Assembly: GCA_032622095.1 (NCBI GenBank)
Contig: CP136065.1
Location: forward strand, 18,962,134-19,026,133
Direction: 5' to 3'
DNA from: Siphonodentalium dalli
Lineage: Eukaryota > Mollusca > Scaphopoda > Gadilida > Siphonodentaliidae
Length of the DNA: 64,000 nt
The notes below the pieces were generated by a model that was not told where the DNA came from, searched no databases, and saw only the letters and a program-made list of their open reading frames with translations. The position numbers and the translations under genes are program-made. The number at the start of each line of letters is the position of its first letter. Positions within the stretch are counted from its first letter, which is position 1. Shown piece by piece: positions 11,425 to 23,293 of this stretch.

Positions 11425-11555
11425 TTGAGGGGTCAATTTTCAATTGTCAAGGTGGTTATGCAACTGCGTGCGATAAACTGGTGATTGTTTTCGAGCCGCC
11501 GCCTCACATCTTGGCGCGGGTTCGAATACCGACATGGGCGAACATCGGGACAGAT
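11425..11555 (+). repeat. Possible decayed tRNA-derived retroposon head
   Basis: GGGTTCGAATACC at 11518-11530 fits a polymerase III B box. A GTGGTTATGCAACTGCG stretch upstream could be a degraded A-box region. I could not fold a convincing cloverleaf, so this is a weak call. Confidence 0.25.
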
Positions 11556-11559
11556 TTCC

Positions 11560-12490
11560 AAGCTTGATATGAGTTAAGAGACATCACAATGCGCCATTCC
11601 GATCGATCATGGCAATTTCGATACGAAATGAATATCTATTCACGCACATAGAAGCAATGAACACCTATAAATGAGCCAGCGCCTACATAAATCTGACATA
11701 TAAGCTGTAAATTTGTCCGGCTAATATGCACATCTTGTCTCAAGGACATAGCTCTTCACGGCGCATGGAATGCAACTGATTCTGATGTCCGGTTATGATA
11801 GCATACTCGGCTCCTATGGTGACAAGATATTAATATCGTTTGAGTTCATTGCATTTCTAAGTTGTTTGTACATCCTGCTCGATGCATCGTATCGCGCGTG
11901 TCAGACGCCATTATCGATAATATACCAGGAGCCGACGAAGTGCAAAGGATGGCATCGTATGTGACAGCTAGGACTAACCACTTGTGTTCACAGATTCCCT
12001 GTCCGATTTAATACCATCAATCAATGTTTATTTCCCGCCATATCTTGGAACTGGAGGTTTCAAGAGAATATTATATAATATAGATCTAAACATCAATATA
12101 ATATAATGTAATGAATCAAGAATGTATTTGGTAAAATGTGAGGTCATTGGGTTGTGAGGGAGGGTAACTGAGTTTGGTTTGTGTGTTTATTGATCACCTC
12201 TCCGATATAACACATGAAACCAGCGTATGTACGATTTCTATACCAAATCATAATTAGATCAGCATATTTAAAATGCCAATGATCGCCTCTCATAAAGAAC
12301 GTCCATGCTTCATTCGCACAGAAGCGCGGTATGTCGTTATAATAAAGAGCGTTCCAATTATGAGATCTTATACGAATTATGGTGATTTCAGGCATTTTTC
12401 ATCATTTTCTGATTTCACCATTCACTAATTAAGTAGAAAGGTGTTGAAATTCCGCCAAAAAAATAATAATATTAGTTACTCCTTGTTACA
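11560..12490. other. No recognisable feature
   Basis: AT-rich intergenic sequence. It holds one copy of the recurrent ATAAAGAGCG motif at about 12343. Confidence 0.45.
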
Positions 12491-12498
12491 TAGTACAT

Positions 12499-12556
12499 GT
12501 TTTTACCTACCCTCAGCCAGCCGTATACGGCTGGCTGAGGGTATATAGGTAAAAAC
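12499..12556. repeat. Perfect palindrome with extended stem
   Basis: ACCCTCAGCCAGCCGTA at 12509-12525 is followed directly by its exact reverse complement at 12526-12542. The stem extends outward as TTTTTACCT/AGGTAAAAA with a small internal mismatch. It may be a foldback remnant or an inverted-repeat insertion. Confidence 0.8.
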
Positions 12557-12848
12557 CCGTACCATGTGAACAGACACAGGGTGACGATTTTATCTATTTG
12601 CCTTAACAATAGATTAAAATCAACATATCCCTTCCTTTCCCCATAGAAATGTATAGGGAAATTTGAACAAAATATTTCAGCATTTGTTCATTTCGAACTA
12701 CATAAAGAATAAACTCAAATTCATGTACTGTGTGATATTTTTACCGAAACAACATATTTCACCATAAACAACTGAACACAAATTGAATTGTCACAAGTTT
12801 TAACAAATACTGATATCACACTCTTGGCAAATATTGAAACCGAAACAG

Positions 12849-12982
12849 TGTGTGGTCAACAGCGAACTCCATGATATTTCTGGGAACCACATAGAAATGT
12901 TTCCGTATCGTGTAGCTGCACGATAGAGAAACATTTCTGTGTGGTTCCCAGAAATATCATGGGGTTCGATGTTGACCACACA
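12849..12982. repeat. 134-nt near-perfect hairpin
   Basis: The left arm begins TGTGTGGTCAACA and the right arm ends TGTTGACCACACA. The inner blocks CCATGATATTTCTGGGAACC and GAAATGTTTC are mirrored on the other arm. Only scattered mismatches are seen over about 60 bp, with a loop of a few bases around 12914. This is either a small foldback transposon or a source of double-stranded RNA. A conserved microRNA precursor would normally be shorter and less perfect. Confidence 0.8.
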
Positions 12983-13159
12983 ATACAGATTTATCTTGTG
13001 TAGCTATCGATCAATCAAATTGAAGTTAGCACATTAGTCAATAGATATATCATAATATGGGAGCGTGCCATCGTATTAGCATAAATTTGCTTCCAACATA
13101 TCCTCATACAAATAGGTTCATATTGGACCTAAATATTTACACAGGTTCATATTGGACTT

Positions 13160-13260
13160 ATTGGGTCCTGTAATAGGCCCATATACCCGTTATTCCGTTT
13201 TATGGCGCGATCCACAGTGAAAACACATTATAAAGAGCGTGAGCCTCACACAATTGTTAC
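13160..13260 (+). repeat. Partial copy of repeat family R1
   Basis: This carries the R1 core: a TTCCGTTTTATGGCGCG block, then CCACAGTGAAAACACAT and TAAAGAGCG. The flanking ends of R1 are not detectable. Confidence 0.5.
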
Positions 13261-13643
13261 AAATATATTAAAGAGGAAATAGGCAGCGCCTCGTATCGGA
13301 TCATACTCAACGTTGTCTGTATTTTAGAGTTATCTTCCGTTGCGGAAATAAAATACTGCACTGCGCTGTTAAAGTGAGGAGTGAGGTTTACAAACTATGG
13401 CTTTAACATGCGGGATCTTGTCACTGGGGAATTATTGATAATTAAAGAAGAATTCCTTTACAGCTATTCTCACTTTCACGTTCCTCTCGGTTATAAGCTT
13501 ATGGCTTAATAACTTTGTATGATTGTTCAGATGTACCCAACGCGAACACAATGGGGCACTTTAAAGATGCACGGTCCGATTTGACACCGAATAAGTCAAT
13601 TTGCAGTTCATCGGGCAAAATATTTTTAAATACATGCAGTCGC

Positions 13644-13910
13644 CATCATTGATATGCTACATGCATCACGAGAAACCACATAAAACTTCCCCCCATTTTT
13701 ACATGAAAAACAAGTATAAAAAGGATCATCATTGATATGCTACATGCATCACGAGAAACCACATAAAACATCCACCATTTTTACATGAAAAACAAGTATA
13801 AAAAGGATCATCATTGATATGCTACATGCATCACGAGAAACCACAAAAAACATCCACCATTTTTAGATGAAAAACAAGTATACAAAGGATCATCATTGAT
13901 ATCTTTATTA
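13644..13910. repeat. 82-83-bp tandem repeat, three copies
   Basis: CATCATTGATATGCTACATG marks unit starts at 13644, 13727 and 13809, and a partial fourth unit starts at 13891. Copies are nearly identical, with small changes in the C-run. Confidence 0.9.
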
Positions 13911-13964
13911 TCTACCGCTTTTTGGGAAAGAAACGACATGCGCGTGCTTTATCAGAGACGAGCA

Positions 13965-14105
13965 TTGGCACGTACGCTCGCCTCACAAAAAATCAAAACG
14001 TGTCAAGACTTCCTGTTTTTAACGTCGATTGCACGTGTGCTCGCCTCACAAAATCTCAAAACATGTTAAGACTTCCTGTTTTTAAAGTCGATATCTCCGC
14101 ATCAA
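13965..14105. repeat. 66-bp tandem duplication
   Basis: Two copies share GCTCGCCTCACAAAA, CAAAACRTGT and AAGACTTCCTGTTTTTAA. The single frame open across both is a consequence of the duplication. Confidence 0.75.
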
Positions 14106-14244
14106 CCGCTCCTATAAATTAATGGGTTCTTGCATCGGTATAGTATCTAAAGATTTTCTGGTATTGAAAAGGGACACGTGGTATTTTTATTATGTCACGC
14201 TGCTAAAGGTCCAACGATCAGTATTTAGAGGATGATATGCTTGG

Positions 14245-14350
14245 TTTGTTTGATATTAGGCCCGATATCAGCCAGATGTAACCTCATGTAAGCCTGAGAC
14301 CGAAGATCGAAGGCTGATATGAGGTTACTACTGAGGGCTGATATCAGGCC
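14245..14350. repeat. Inverted repeat (hairpin) around GATATCAGCC
   Basis: The arm TTGATATTAGGCC...GATATCAGCC plus AACCTCAT on the left is mirrored by ATGAGGTT plus GGGCTGATATCAGGCCAATA on the right. The loop is about 40 nt. Probably a small foldback element. Confidence 0.55.
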
Positions 14351-14504
14351 AATACTATAAAACCAACCACGTGATAGTAATATCCTATTTATTAATTAGA
14401 TCGCATCTTATTAGCATCAACGGTGTAATATCGACAACGCTTTCAAATGAGTGACGACACAAAAATCTATGTCTGCTCATTATTTAGTGGTGAGGTAGAG
14501 TTAC

Positions 14505-14605
14505 CGCATGTCGTAAAACCATATTACTCGGATTTGTGATGTCATAAAATGATATTACTCGGATTGGTAATGTCGTAAAATGACATAACTCGGTTTGAGG
14601 GATAA
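14505..14605. repeat. Degenerate 33-34-bp tandem repeat
   Basis: Three units share GT(C)RTAAAA(C/T), ATATTACTCGGAT and TGT(GA/CG). The third is the most diverged. Confidence 0.6.
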
Positions 14606-14609
14606 TTGA

Positions 14610-15590
14610 AGCGATATTCACCTATTTCTTTTACAAGCAGTTCTGAACAAAAATGTCATTTCTAATTAATAAATAAATAAATCGCGTTGTAATTATGCAA
14701 TTTATAAGTTATTTGTCGTTCGTATGGTGGCACCGTGTAGCTCTCCACAAAAAAAGTGTCGAACACATTTGCGGGAACGTGTGGGAGCTAGGCCTGAGCT
14801 GAGAAAGGCAATACCGTAAAAGTCATATCTATACAGATCTGCTAACATTACTATTAAACAAGCACTCTAGACTCCCACGTGGTACATTTGGGGTTGTCTT
14901 TGGTACGAAAGCTATTCATGAGAGTTGTCAAAGAGCCATTTCCAGCGCGGAATGGGAATATTGCCTTTGAATAATTAACGCCGTTTAACCTACGACTTTC
15001 GCGGATATGTGCGATTAATCTTTTCCGCACTTGCGCAATTCAGTAATATGCCTATCCGTGGTCTTAATTGAGTTAACTTTGGCATTTGTTTGTTTGACAC
15101 AGAGTAATGGGAATCGCACAGGTAATCTACGAGCTTCTACCGCTAATCGAACCATAACATTGCATTGACGCATCGAAATTAGCCTCTTCCACTCTATACG
15201 TGCGCGGTAAGAATATTTGGAAGGATTCGGATACCGCCGAATACTCATGAAAGTTGCCACGAATGAAACGTATCGAGGCTTAGAACGGTAAACACAGTGA
15301 TCCGCCTTCTTATACTAATCCGGACATCATTAAAAGTGATTAACGCTCTCGTTTATTAGATATTGATTATAGATATGTTGATCTTATTTGGTTTATGAGA
15401 TAAACCTTCATTAAAAACTACGTTTGGGAGAAAACAGATACAAACGAACCAATGCTCGAGCATAAATGCTCGCGGAAATACACTCTTTCCGTTTGTATTT
15501 CTACGTATAGCAAATCATTCGAAGCGTATGCTGTCGTCGTCTGTGTTGGCCAAAGTTTAACCAGATGTCAGATTTAGCCAAATGTGTGAA
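14610..15590. other. No recognisable feature
   Basis: Frames here, including an 81-codon minus-strand one at 15015-15260, have no recognisable family signature. Confidence 0.4.
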
Positions 15591-15591
15591 A

Positions 15592-15698
15592 TATAGAGGT
15601 CCCCAGTTTATAGCGGAATTAAAAAAAATATTCCAGTAAATTGGGTCTGGATCGAGGTTTGTAAATTCCGCTATAAACTTGGGACGAGTTGTAGATTC
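15592..15698. repeat. Dyad element beside a MITE, copy 1
   Basis: The left arm GTCCCCAGTTTATAGCGGAA is mirrored by TTCCGCTATAAACTTGGGAC on the right, separated by about 55 bp. The same dyad sits next to the same MITE at 29529-29625, and one arm remains at about 30420-30445. Confidence 0.7.
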
Positions 15699-15700
15699 TA

Positions 15701-16087
15701 TTTATTACATGATCCAAAACCTCGACAAAACATACTTATATCAATAAATGGGACGCGAAACTAACATCGGCTTCTATACGTCATGCGAAGACGTTTCACG
15801 TAATTTATGCGTTGTTTCCATGCGTAAAGAAATAGTCCCAGATAAATAAAGACTCTTTGACGTATTTAGTGGCGTATATTTAATGACATAACTTTTAAAA
15901 CTCCTCATGCATTAAAGTTTGTTGGAAATATATTGGAAACCATAGTAGTTTGAGACGTAGCGTACGGAATGTAAACAGACGACACACCGGAAGACAAAGG
16001 TCACCTGGCACTATATCCTGATATTAAACTAACACAATATATATAATTGGTTTATTGAATAGAATAAGGGTAGGATCATGTAATAAA
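15701..16087 (+). mobile_element. MITE with TTTATTACATGATCC ends, copy 1
   Basis: The left end reads TTTATTACATGATCC and the right end GGATCATGTAATAAA, an inverted terminal repeat of about 15 bp with TA just outside each end. Homologous copies lie at 29625-29890 (truncated) and 30073-30405 (reverse). Shared internal blocks include GACGCGAAACTAACATCGGC, CTTCTATA, GAGACGTAGCG and AAGGTCACCTGGCACTAT. There is no transposase frame. Confidence 0.7.
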
Positions 16088-16382
16088 ATACAATGTCACA
16101 TGTACAGTAAATTGCTGGGCGACGCTAACCCTAACTTATCAATAAGTAAAACAGCCGAAGTAAGTTGTGCATTGAACCCTTCCGGTCGAACTTGACAAAA
16201 TTAACGATCATTTTTGTCAAATGAAATATCCGTATACATGTCTTTCTACGACTCCGATGTCATATACTTATACATGCAGTATCAAATTATTTATGGGCAC
16301 ATTTGGGATTTAGATGTAGTATAACTTCAATTACTTTCATCACATTCTAGGGATCATAAATAGATCAGTAAGTACATGTACA

Positions 16383-16782
16383 TTAAGTCTTTACCCAACA
16401 GAAGGGCCCTGTGCCAATGCATTCTCTTATATATGCGAGTCGACCATAGGTCGCCTCGCATATATAAGAGAATGCGTTGGCTTAACACATTAAAAATTAT
16501 AAAATTGTTAAAGAATGTAAGAAAAAATGGTAAAAAGTGTTAAAAAAAGATTTTGTTTAGGCCAATGCATTCTCTTATATATGCGAGGCGACCTATGGTC
16601 GACTCGCATATATAAGAGAATGCATTGGCACAGGGAATAACTGTAACTATCACAATGTGGTCAAGGAGCCGATTCCAATGATATCCATATTTGTATGGTT
16701 CTATTGAGACAGACCGAAGATATTTTAGGCTGTTGAAGCTTTATTTGGCCGGTTTTGGCCGGTTTGTTGGGTAAAGGGTTAA
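16383..16782 (-). mobile_element. Paired-palindrome element type I, copy 1
   Basis: TTAA lies at both ends (16383-16386 and 16779-16782). Termini are CTTTACCCAACA and TGTTGGGTAAAG. Inside are two 69-nt palindromes, 16413-16481 and 16561-16629, each with arms GCCAATGCATTCTCTTATAT plus ATGCGAG and their mirror, closing on GACC-ATA-GGTC. The two palindromes are reverse complements of each other and are separated by an AT-rich spacer. The long flank with TTTGGCCGGTTTTGGCCGG lies on the right here, so this copy is reversed relative to the others. TTAA-CCC(T)TT termini resemble piggyBac ends; this is inference. Confidence 0.85.
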
Positions 16783-16789
16783 TTATATA

Positions 16790-17170
16790 CGTATAGGCCA
16801 AGTTTCCTTCGACACACAATTGAGCAGAAGTTCTTGGCATACATCATTAATTTAGTCTTGTTTTACAGCGTTATAAATATTACATATATTACCTAATGTG
16901 CACTACTTGTTTGGTCCGTGATATCTATACTAAAGGTTGATATGAAGTCCCCACCTTGGTAACTATGAGCTCTATATAGAATCTACATGTGTATAGCCTT
17001 GATTCACTCTACCTCGCGGTAGCTCTGATGTCTAGAGACATATAGATTTGGTAGCCCTGGTGCACTCTACCTCGTGACGTACATGTATAGCCATAACCCT
17101 ACTACAAAAATCAGTCGCCGATGGCGGTATCCCCCGCCTAGTTGGAGATCAGGGGTGGGCATTTTCAAAA
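16790..17170. other. No recognisable feature
   Basis: Two short CTCTACCTCG.G segments (near 17008 and 17069) suggest a weak duplication. Nothing coding. Confidence 0.4.
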
Positions 17171-17184
17171 TATGCTAATCAGTT

Positions 17185-17585
17185 ATTATTTGCTTGAGAT
17201 TGATTAATGTTTGTTTTAGTTCGGGCTTAAAGTTTCAATTCCAACGCCACAAAATACAATCAAAGGGCCGTAACTCTGGTAAAAATATTCAACCGGGCCT
17301 AGTTTGCGAACTCCTTTTAGGTACTTCTGTTATGAACTCATACACCAAACATCTTTCAAATCCGTTGAAAATTGTTCCGAAATAAACCCCGGACAACTGC
17401 TCGTGGGTGCTAAACGCCAGAACATTTCAACCATAACTCTGCTAAACATGAACGAACAAGGCCTAGTTTGCGAACTCGTTTCAGATTTCCAGATACTCCT
17501 CCTGTTCGGGACAGACAAGCGGACGGACGGAACTTATTGATTTACCCCCCCCCCCCCAATATAATATAACAGCTATGGTTGTCAA
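17185..17585 (+). repeat. Decayed repeat ending in CGGACGGACGG and poly-C
   Basis: CTAGTTTGCGAACTC occurs twice, near 17300 and 17463, within two similar blocks containing CATAACTCTG or CGTAACTCTGG. The block ends GGGACAGACAAGCGGACGGACGG and then a C-run at 17545-17558. This tail style matches unclassified DNA repeats common in invertebrate genomes. Confidence 0.5.
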
Positions 17586-19035
17586 GCAAAGCTAGTTATA
17601 TATACAATGTACACCAATGATTGGGTTGAGAATGTGCGGACGCGGTAGCACCGCGTAAAACAGTGAATTCCGAGAATTTTATATGTGAAGTCACGTAAAT
17701 CAGTCTTGGCCCAGTATATATGTGAGTACGCATACAATCTTTTCATACTAAATACTATATTCGACACTGAGTCGACCTTCAATTAGACATAAAACAAACT
17801 TCACATTTCTAGAATAAAGGAATATAATTCCATCAAAGAACGTTGGGCGAACAACTCGAGGTGTGTGCATTCTGTGAAGTGGCGAAATTATCTAGCAATT
17901 TCCTCTTTCAAGACAAAAATAACGAAAATTCTCAGATGTGCATGTGATACACAAATGTTTTTGATCAACTACAACAATCGTATAATTTGTAGACAGGAAA
18001 GGTACACACGTAATAAATTTCCGTTCTCACGTTCGACCACAATACAAGACATACGTACAATATAAGACTTGTTAGGTAACTTTTTCTGTAGAATGAATAT
18101 TTATCTATCTTCTTACTCTTTGATAAAACAAAAAGCCTTTCTTCGATGTTCGTGTTTGACTTATCAAGTATGGCACTCCAATCTATGCGGGGTGTCAGGG
18201 TTCGATTTCGATGAGGTTCTGCATTCAATTTCCTATGCAGAGCTAGGATGTAAATACACAAATATTTATAATAACCAAACGTACGTACAGTCACGTACGT
18301 CAAAATTAAAGACATATTATGGGCTTGTTCGTGTGGGTGAAACTGATAAGTTAGTACTCAATCCCTATGCCAACTGGAGGAAAGTATAGCATTCTACTAA
18401 CATCGAAAGGAATCTGCAACAAATCGACCATAGATATCATTGTCTGAACTAGTAAGCTGAATTGTATACATTTTCTTCTCGATTCTGAACGCAACTATCA
18501 GCGATAAACTAACGAAAACTATATCACCATCGAGAGTCACTGCATTTAGCTAATATGTACGAATGGCGGTAGGTGTTGTCTATTTGATATTTGTATAAAT
18601 AAACACTTTGATAAAGATTATTCTTCATTGGTATTTGATCACCGCACTTCACATCATTTAACGCGTAAGCCATATGTATGACGATTGGACACATACTTAG
18701 GAAATATTTCGTTTAAAAATTTCCATTTTGAATGGATTCTCCCATTCACCTATACATCATACATGTGTACATTGGAATAGAACATTATTAATTTGGAGGG
18801 ATATTAAGATACATTCATACATCTGACATCACCGTACAGCTTGTCAAAATCTTATCCAACAATGTTTCAAATACATGAACTTCAATTTGTCATATGATCC
18901 GAAGATTATTCTCCGCACGTGGTGAGCATCGTATCATAAATCAATGAACAAATACAGAATAGATGATCCATTGCACATTCAGCTCAAGTTGACCTTATAT
19001 TAATATCATTTATTATTCTGTTCAATACACAATGT
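17586..19035. other. No recognisable feature
   Basis: AT-rich. Overlapping frames at 17965-18389 on both strands show no family motif and resemble random open frames. Confidence 0.45.
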
Positions 19036-19121
19036 ACACTTATATGTTATTATGTATGCATACTGTCCTTATAAGGATGTTTTTTGCCAATTAAACTTAT
19101 CTTATCTTATCTTATCTTACA
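19036..19121 (+). repeat. Retroposon 3' tail with (CTTAT)n
   Basis: GTCCTTATAAGGATG forms a short hairpin and is followed by TTTTTTGCCAATTAAA and then (CTTAT) repeats at 19097-19119. LINE 3' ends commonly terminate in short tandem repeats like this. No reverse-transcriptase sequence is visible upstream, so this is a heavily 5'-truncated copy. Confidence 0.5.
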
Positions 19122-19620
19122 TTGGCATGTGTACACGGCATATTTTGCAGGTATTTTTCATAGAAAGATGAACCGTGAGTACAGATGAATTACGTTATAA
19201 GCGTTCTGTTTCTGTCACATTATGACTTTCTATACCGACATGTCTGCAACAGAATGCCTGGCAAATTTGCGAGTGTGTGAACGCACCCTAATTAAATAGA
19301 AGCAGACAACAGACAGACGACGAAAAGATCATACAAGTGCTGATGGATTGCTATTAATTGGTCATCTGAATTGGTGGGAAAATCTCAGCTCTGAAAATCA
19401 TATGAAAATCATGGAACAAATGTTCTCGATTGTTGCTTCAGTATACATGTATGTCCGCAATCTGATGTCCGGTGGTCTCGGTCGTTGACTCGAGAGTGAA
19501 GACGGTTCTCTGTCACGCGAGATTTTAATGAAATCACGACACCAAGTAAATAGATTGCATGCGAACATATTAGACAATGATAAAAACCGAAACATCAACC
19601 GCACAAGATTGATGTAAAGT

Positions 19621-20045
19621 GTGAATAATAACGTGATGGTGTGGTATCTGTATGCTTTATGCATGGTAACATGACGTCGGGTTCTTCTGTGAATAATAAC
19701 GTGATGGTGTGGTATCTGTATGCTTTAGGCATGGTAACATGACGTCGGGTTCTTCTGTGAATAATAACGTGATGGTGTGTTATCTGTATGCTTTATGCAT
19801 GGTAACATGACGTCGGGTTCTTCTGTGAATAATAACGTGTTGGTGTGGTATCTGTATGCTTTATGCATGGTAACGTGATGGTGTGGTATATGTATGCTTT
19901 ATGCATGGTAACGTGATGGTGTGGTATCTGTATGCTTTATGCATGGTAACCTGATGTTGTGGTATCTGTATGCTTTATGCATGGTAACGTGATGGTGTGG
20001 TATCGGTATGCTGTATCCATGGTAACATGACGTCGGGTTCTTCGT
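19621..20045. repeat. Nested 68-bp and 38-bp tandem repeats
   Basis: GTGAATAATAACGTG marks 68-bp units at 19621, 19689, 19757 and 19825. The array then switches to 38-bp units marked TAACSTGATG at 19871, 19909, 19947 and 19985, which are internal pieces of the larger unit. Both contain GGTATCTGTATGCTTTATGC and CATGGTAAC. The final unit regains the long form. Confidence 0.9.
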
Positions 20046-20049
20046 TGAA

Positions 20050-20600
20050 CTTCAAATAACTGAGACATAACCCGCTTCCAAGTTCGCTACAAGAAATAGC
20101 GTGGGATAACATACAGACGGATTTGTAAGATTCAATGATAACTGTGATGTTAACAAATCGATGGTGTTTGATAATATCCACGGAAAACGGGGACTGAACA
20201 TAATCCGCTTCGAAGCTCATGTGGCGATTTAAATGCTGACAAATTTTGCAACTGTATTAGTGATGGTGCCAAGGTTATCGGCGTTAAAGTTAACATATTA
20301 ATTTGCTTCTATCGGTTAACAAATTCCAATCGCTAACAGTTGTGGTGCCCCGGTCCAAAACTCCTGACTTGGACGGCGTTACTTAGGAATATTTAGACTA
20401 TACCATTATATAAATACGCTGCATCATGGATATGAATTTGTATAATATTAATGGAATCAGCGACACCATTTACCAATGCTGATACATCTTGCTCGACCTC
20501 CATCGCAGTGCCAGTTTGGGGACCTTGAATCACACTTTTCTGATAACCACGGGGACGAATATATGTCTAAGTTTGCATACAACTCGGCAAAAACATATGT
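20050..20600. other. No recognisable feature
   Basis: No array, terminal repeat or convincing frame. Confidence 0.4.
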
Positions 20601-20609
20601 TTTATAAAT

Positions 20610-21050
20610 TTGAAAATCGACAACAAAAAGTATAATCGTGTGTGCCCCCTCACATTCCCCATCCCTGACATCGACAGCATAACAAGGTGTCTTTCACTCG
20701 CACTATTATATTATATATATCAACTATATGTGACTAAGTTTGGTAGAAATCGACGCCAAAAAGTCTTTATTAATTTTGGCACCAACAAGTTCAAACCCCC
20801 ATCCCTGACCTGCAATTGGGCGGCGGCACTGTGGTATATTCAAACCATACATACATGTACATTCATGTAGATGACTATGTATAAAAACAATTTTCGTAGA
20901 AATTGGTGCCCTTACCGTTTTCATCCTGACGGCCTCACTTTAGAAAGTTTTAACATGCACCGTTATCTTCACCGTATCGTCCCGTTGGATCTACCATTTG
21001 TTAATATTTATAGCGGTCAGACAGAAAGACAGACAGACATTCGCAAATAT
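20610..21050 (+). repeat. Decayed repeat with AGACAGACAGAC tail
   Basis: Three imperfect blocks share TTTGGTAGAAAT or CGTAGAAATTGG, a T/CCCCATCCCTGAC-like phrase and CACCAACAAG-like pieces. The stretch ends GTCAGACAGAAAGACAGACA at about 21016-21037. Its organisation resembles the repeat at 10125-11360, but the sequence is unrelated. Confidence 0.4.
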
Positions 21051-21645
21051 ATATCAGATGATCACAGTTGTCGGTATGGTCATCCAGTTGAAGATGCAAC
21101 TCATCTTTTTATTGCAAAATATTCTCACTTCAGATAATCACTCTAGCGAATCATTAACATACCTAGGTATGTCAAGCATCACTGTCGAACGGCTAGTGTT
21201 GGTGACATCTCGTGAAAGACACTTAAATATAACGTTGCTCCACTTTGTTCAAACACAGATAGCTTCGGCGAATCACTTTGACATCCGCGACTAGTCTGGA
21301 GATTATTGACGACTTTAAAGAAATACAAACGCCATCCGATAAGCCTTCCGAAACACACAATAAAGGGCCCAATACATCATTCTATACACATATTTAATAT
21401 ACCAAAATACCACATTACACTGTACTACTTTATAGACATGTGAATCTTGCATTATAGTAATGTATAATAATGTAAATATGTTCTCAATGTTATTGTCCGG
21501 GCGAGGGCCGTGTTTTTTTTATAACGTGTGCTTCAAACCCATGCATTTAATGAGATGCAAATAAATATAATGACATCACGTATTCCTGGGCAAGGTGACC
21601 GTGCATTATCTGATTAGCATGTATCGAACAAAGTTTGTGTATTTT

Positions 21646-22050
21646 GGTACCTTATGCTTGGAAAGTCCCACTAGAACCAAAGAACTATATTGCGATACGG
21701 CGTGTTTTGGTTCCCGTATTATTTATTAACACTCAAGTATAAACGAACATGGACGACAATGTCACGACAACACGCATGGCAAGTCAAACACAAGAGTTCT
21801 AATTTGCTGCAATTTTGACGAGTGGCTTGCGGACATCGTCAACAAAACTATACCTTCATTCTATCATTAAGATTTTTAGTGCGGGAATTGTTCTCAAAAC
21901 ACATAGCACATTTGACTCTTGGGCGATTGGTTTTCTCCATTTTGGCTGAAAAACTCTGCGCTAAATATAGAACTCACAGACTAGTACCCAGTCGGTGACA
22001 GTCAGAAAGGAAGAAATATGACTACATAGTGCGCTCTGGTAGAGATTGGC
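21646..22050 (+). mobile_element. Uninterrupted copy of the repeat at 5101-5962
   Basis: It is collinear with 5101-5371 joined to 5825-5962. The junction reads CAAAACACATAGCACATTTG at about 21894-21913, whereas copy 1 has the 453-bp GGAATCA element at this point. It therefore shows the pre-insertion state. Confidence 0.75.
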
Positions 22051-23290
22051 AATTGGGGTTGCTTTCACGTTGGAGGGTATAAGTGACAATGGTATCAAAT
22101 TCCATATGACCCAGGTAATAATTGAGAGAAAGCACATTGAAGCTTATTCACTGTATAATGTCCTATATACATGGATCGATTACTGGTTATTAGCATTGTA
22201 CATTTCTTTACTCAATACTCATTGATATTTGGAAATGTTCAGATAGTTATTTCACCAAAAAACCACGGCCGTTTGATGAACTTATTGTCTGAACATTTCC
22301 CACCAGAGGAAATGAATCCATCTCCATTTGTTTTACCGTATCGCCTGTCACTCAGATGGTGTAATATACAATTCCAATGTATGATATTATAATCGATAAT
22401 AAATGAGAATTTGTTCACGCTCACTCAGTTAAGCAAACTGAGTCCGTGCATCCATAACTGACATCTATTATAACTGAATGGGATAACCCATTAAGTACCG
22501 AAAGGGTCAATTTAATCAGAAACGTGGACTATCATCGTTTTGGACGTCATGTTCATTCCAATCAGTACCCAAGATGGCCTCCCGGCAAACATAATCCACA
22601 ACATGTTACCTTCCTCCGTGTCCAATCCGCTCTCTATTTGCCCAGTCACCAGCATGTCCACTAATCCCATTGCCGCGCCACCCTACACTATATATCAGTG
22701 TTTATAGTAAACAAAAAAAATACTATATGCTTTTGTAAGCATGTTACATGTATGTGCAAACTGTTTCACATGTTGTTCAAATCCGCAAGTGCGATACCTC
22801 CTCAGTGTCTGTATGTAATAAAGATATTCTCCAGATTGCTTGATTAATGTTCTGTGAACAAATTCTGGACATATCTACCATCCATCTCAACTTTGAATCA
22901 TCGCAGTGTTGAATGAATGTTTGATGGGTGTACCAATAACATTCACGCTAGTACATAGGGTATATGAGTTCACACAGCAAGCGCCACTTGGATCGATACA
23001 CATGGAGTGTTTTATGTGGGGCTTTGTTTGATTAACACTGGTTATAAAATGTTCAAGATATAACGTCAAGATACAACGGTCTCACAGATTTAGGTTATAA
23101 AACATGTCAGTTTAAAATGTAACAACAATCTCAATCTATTTGCCCTTTGAAATTCTCAAACTATTGTTATTGCAGGGCGTCTTGTGGGTCTATCCGTAAT
23201 GTGGCTGAGAGTTGAAATTACATATTATTTGACAATCTCAACTCTAAATGGTGAATATATGCTTTCCCATATATATATTAGTTGAGGATA
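22051..23290. other. Mostly featureless, with a small hairpin
   Basis: GGAAATGTTCAGA near 22231 and TCTGAACATTTCC near 22290 form an inverted repeat. The right part is related in reverse to 1395-1440. I see no gene. Confidence 0.4.
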
Positions 23291-23293
23291 TAG

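Noticed and set aside
12849-12982. Conserved microRNA precursor
   Set aside because: The stem is too long and too perfect, and no evolutionary evidence is available from one sequence.
15015-15260. 81-codon minus-strand frame
   Set aside because: Arg-rich and initially attractive, but without a family match, partner exons or repeat copies.
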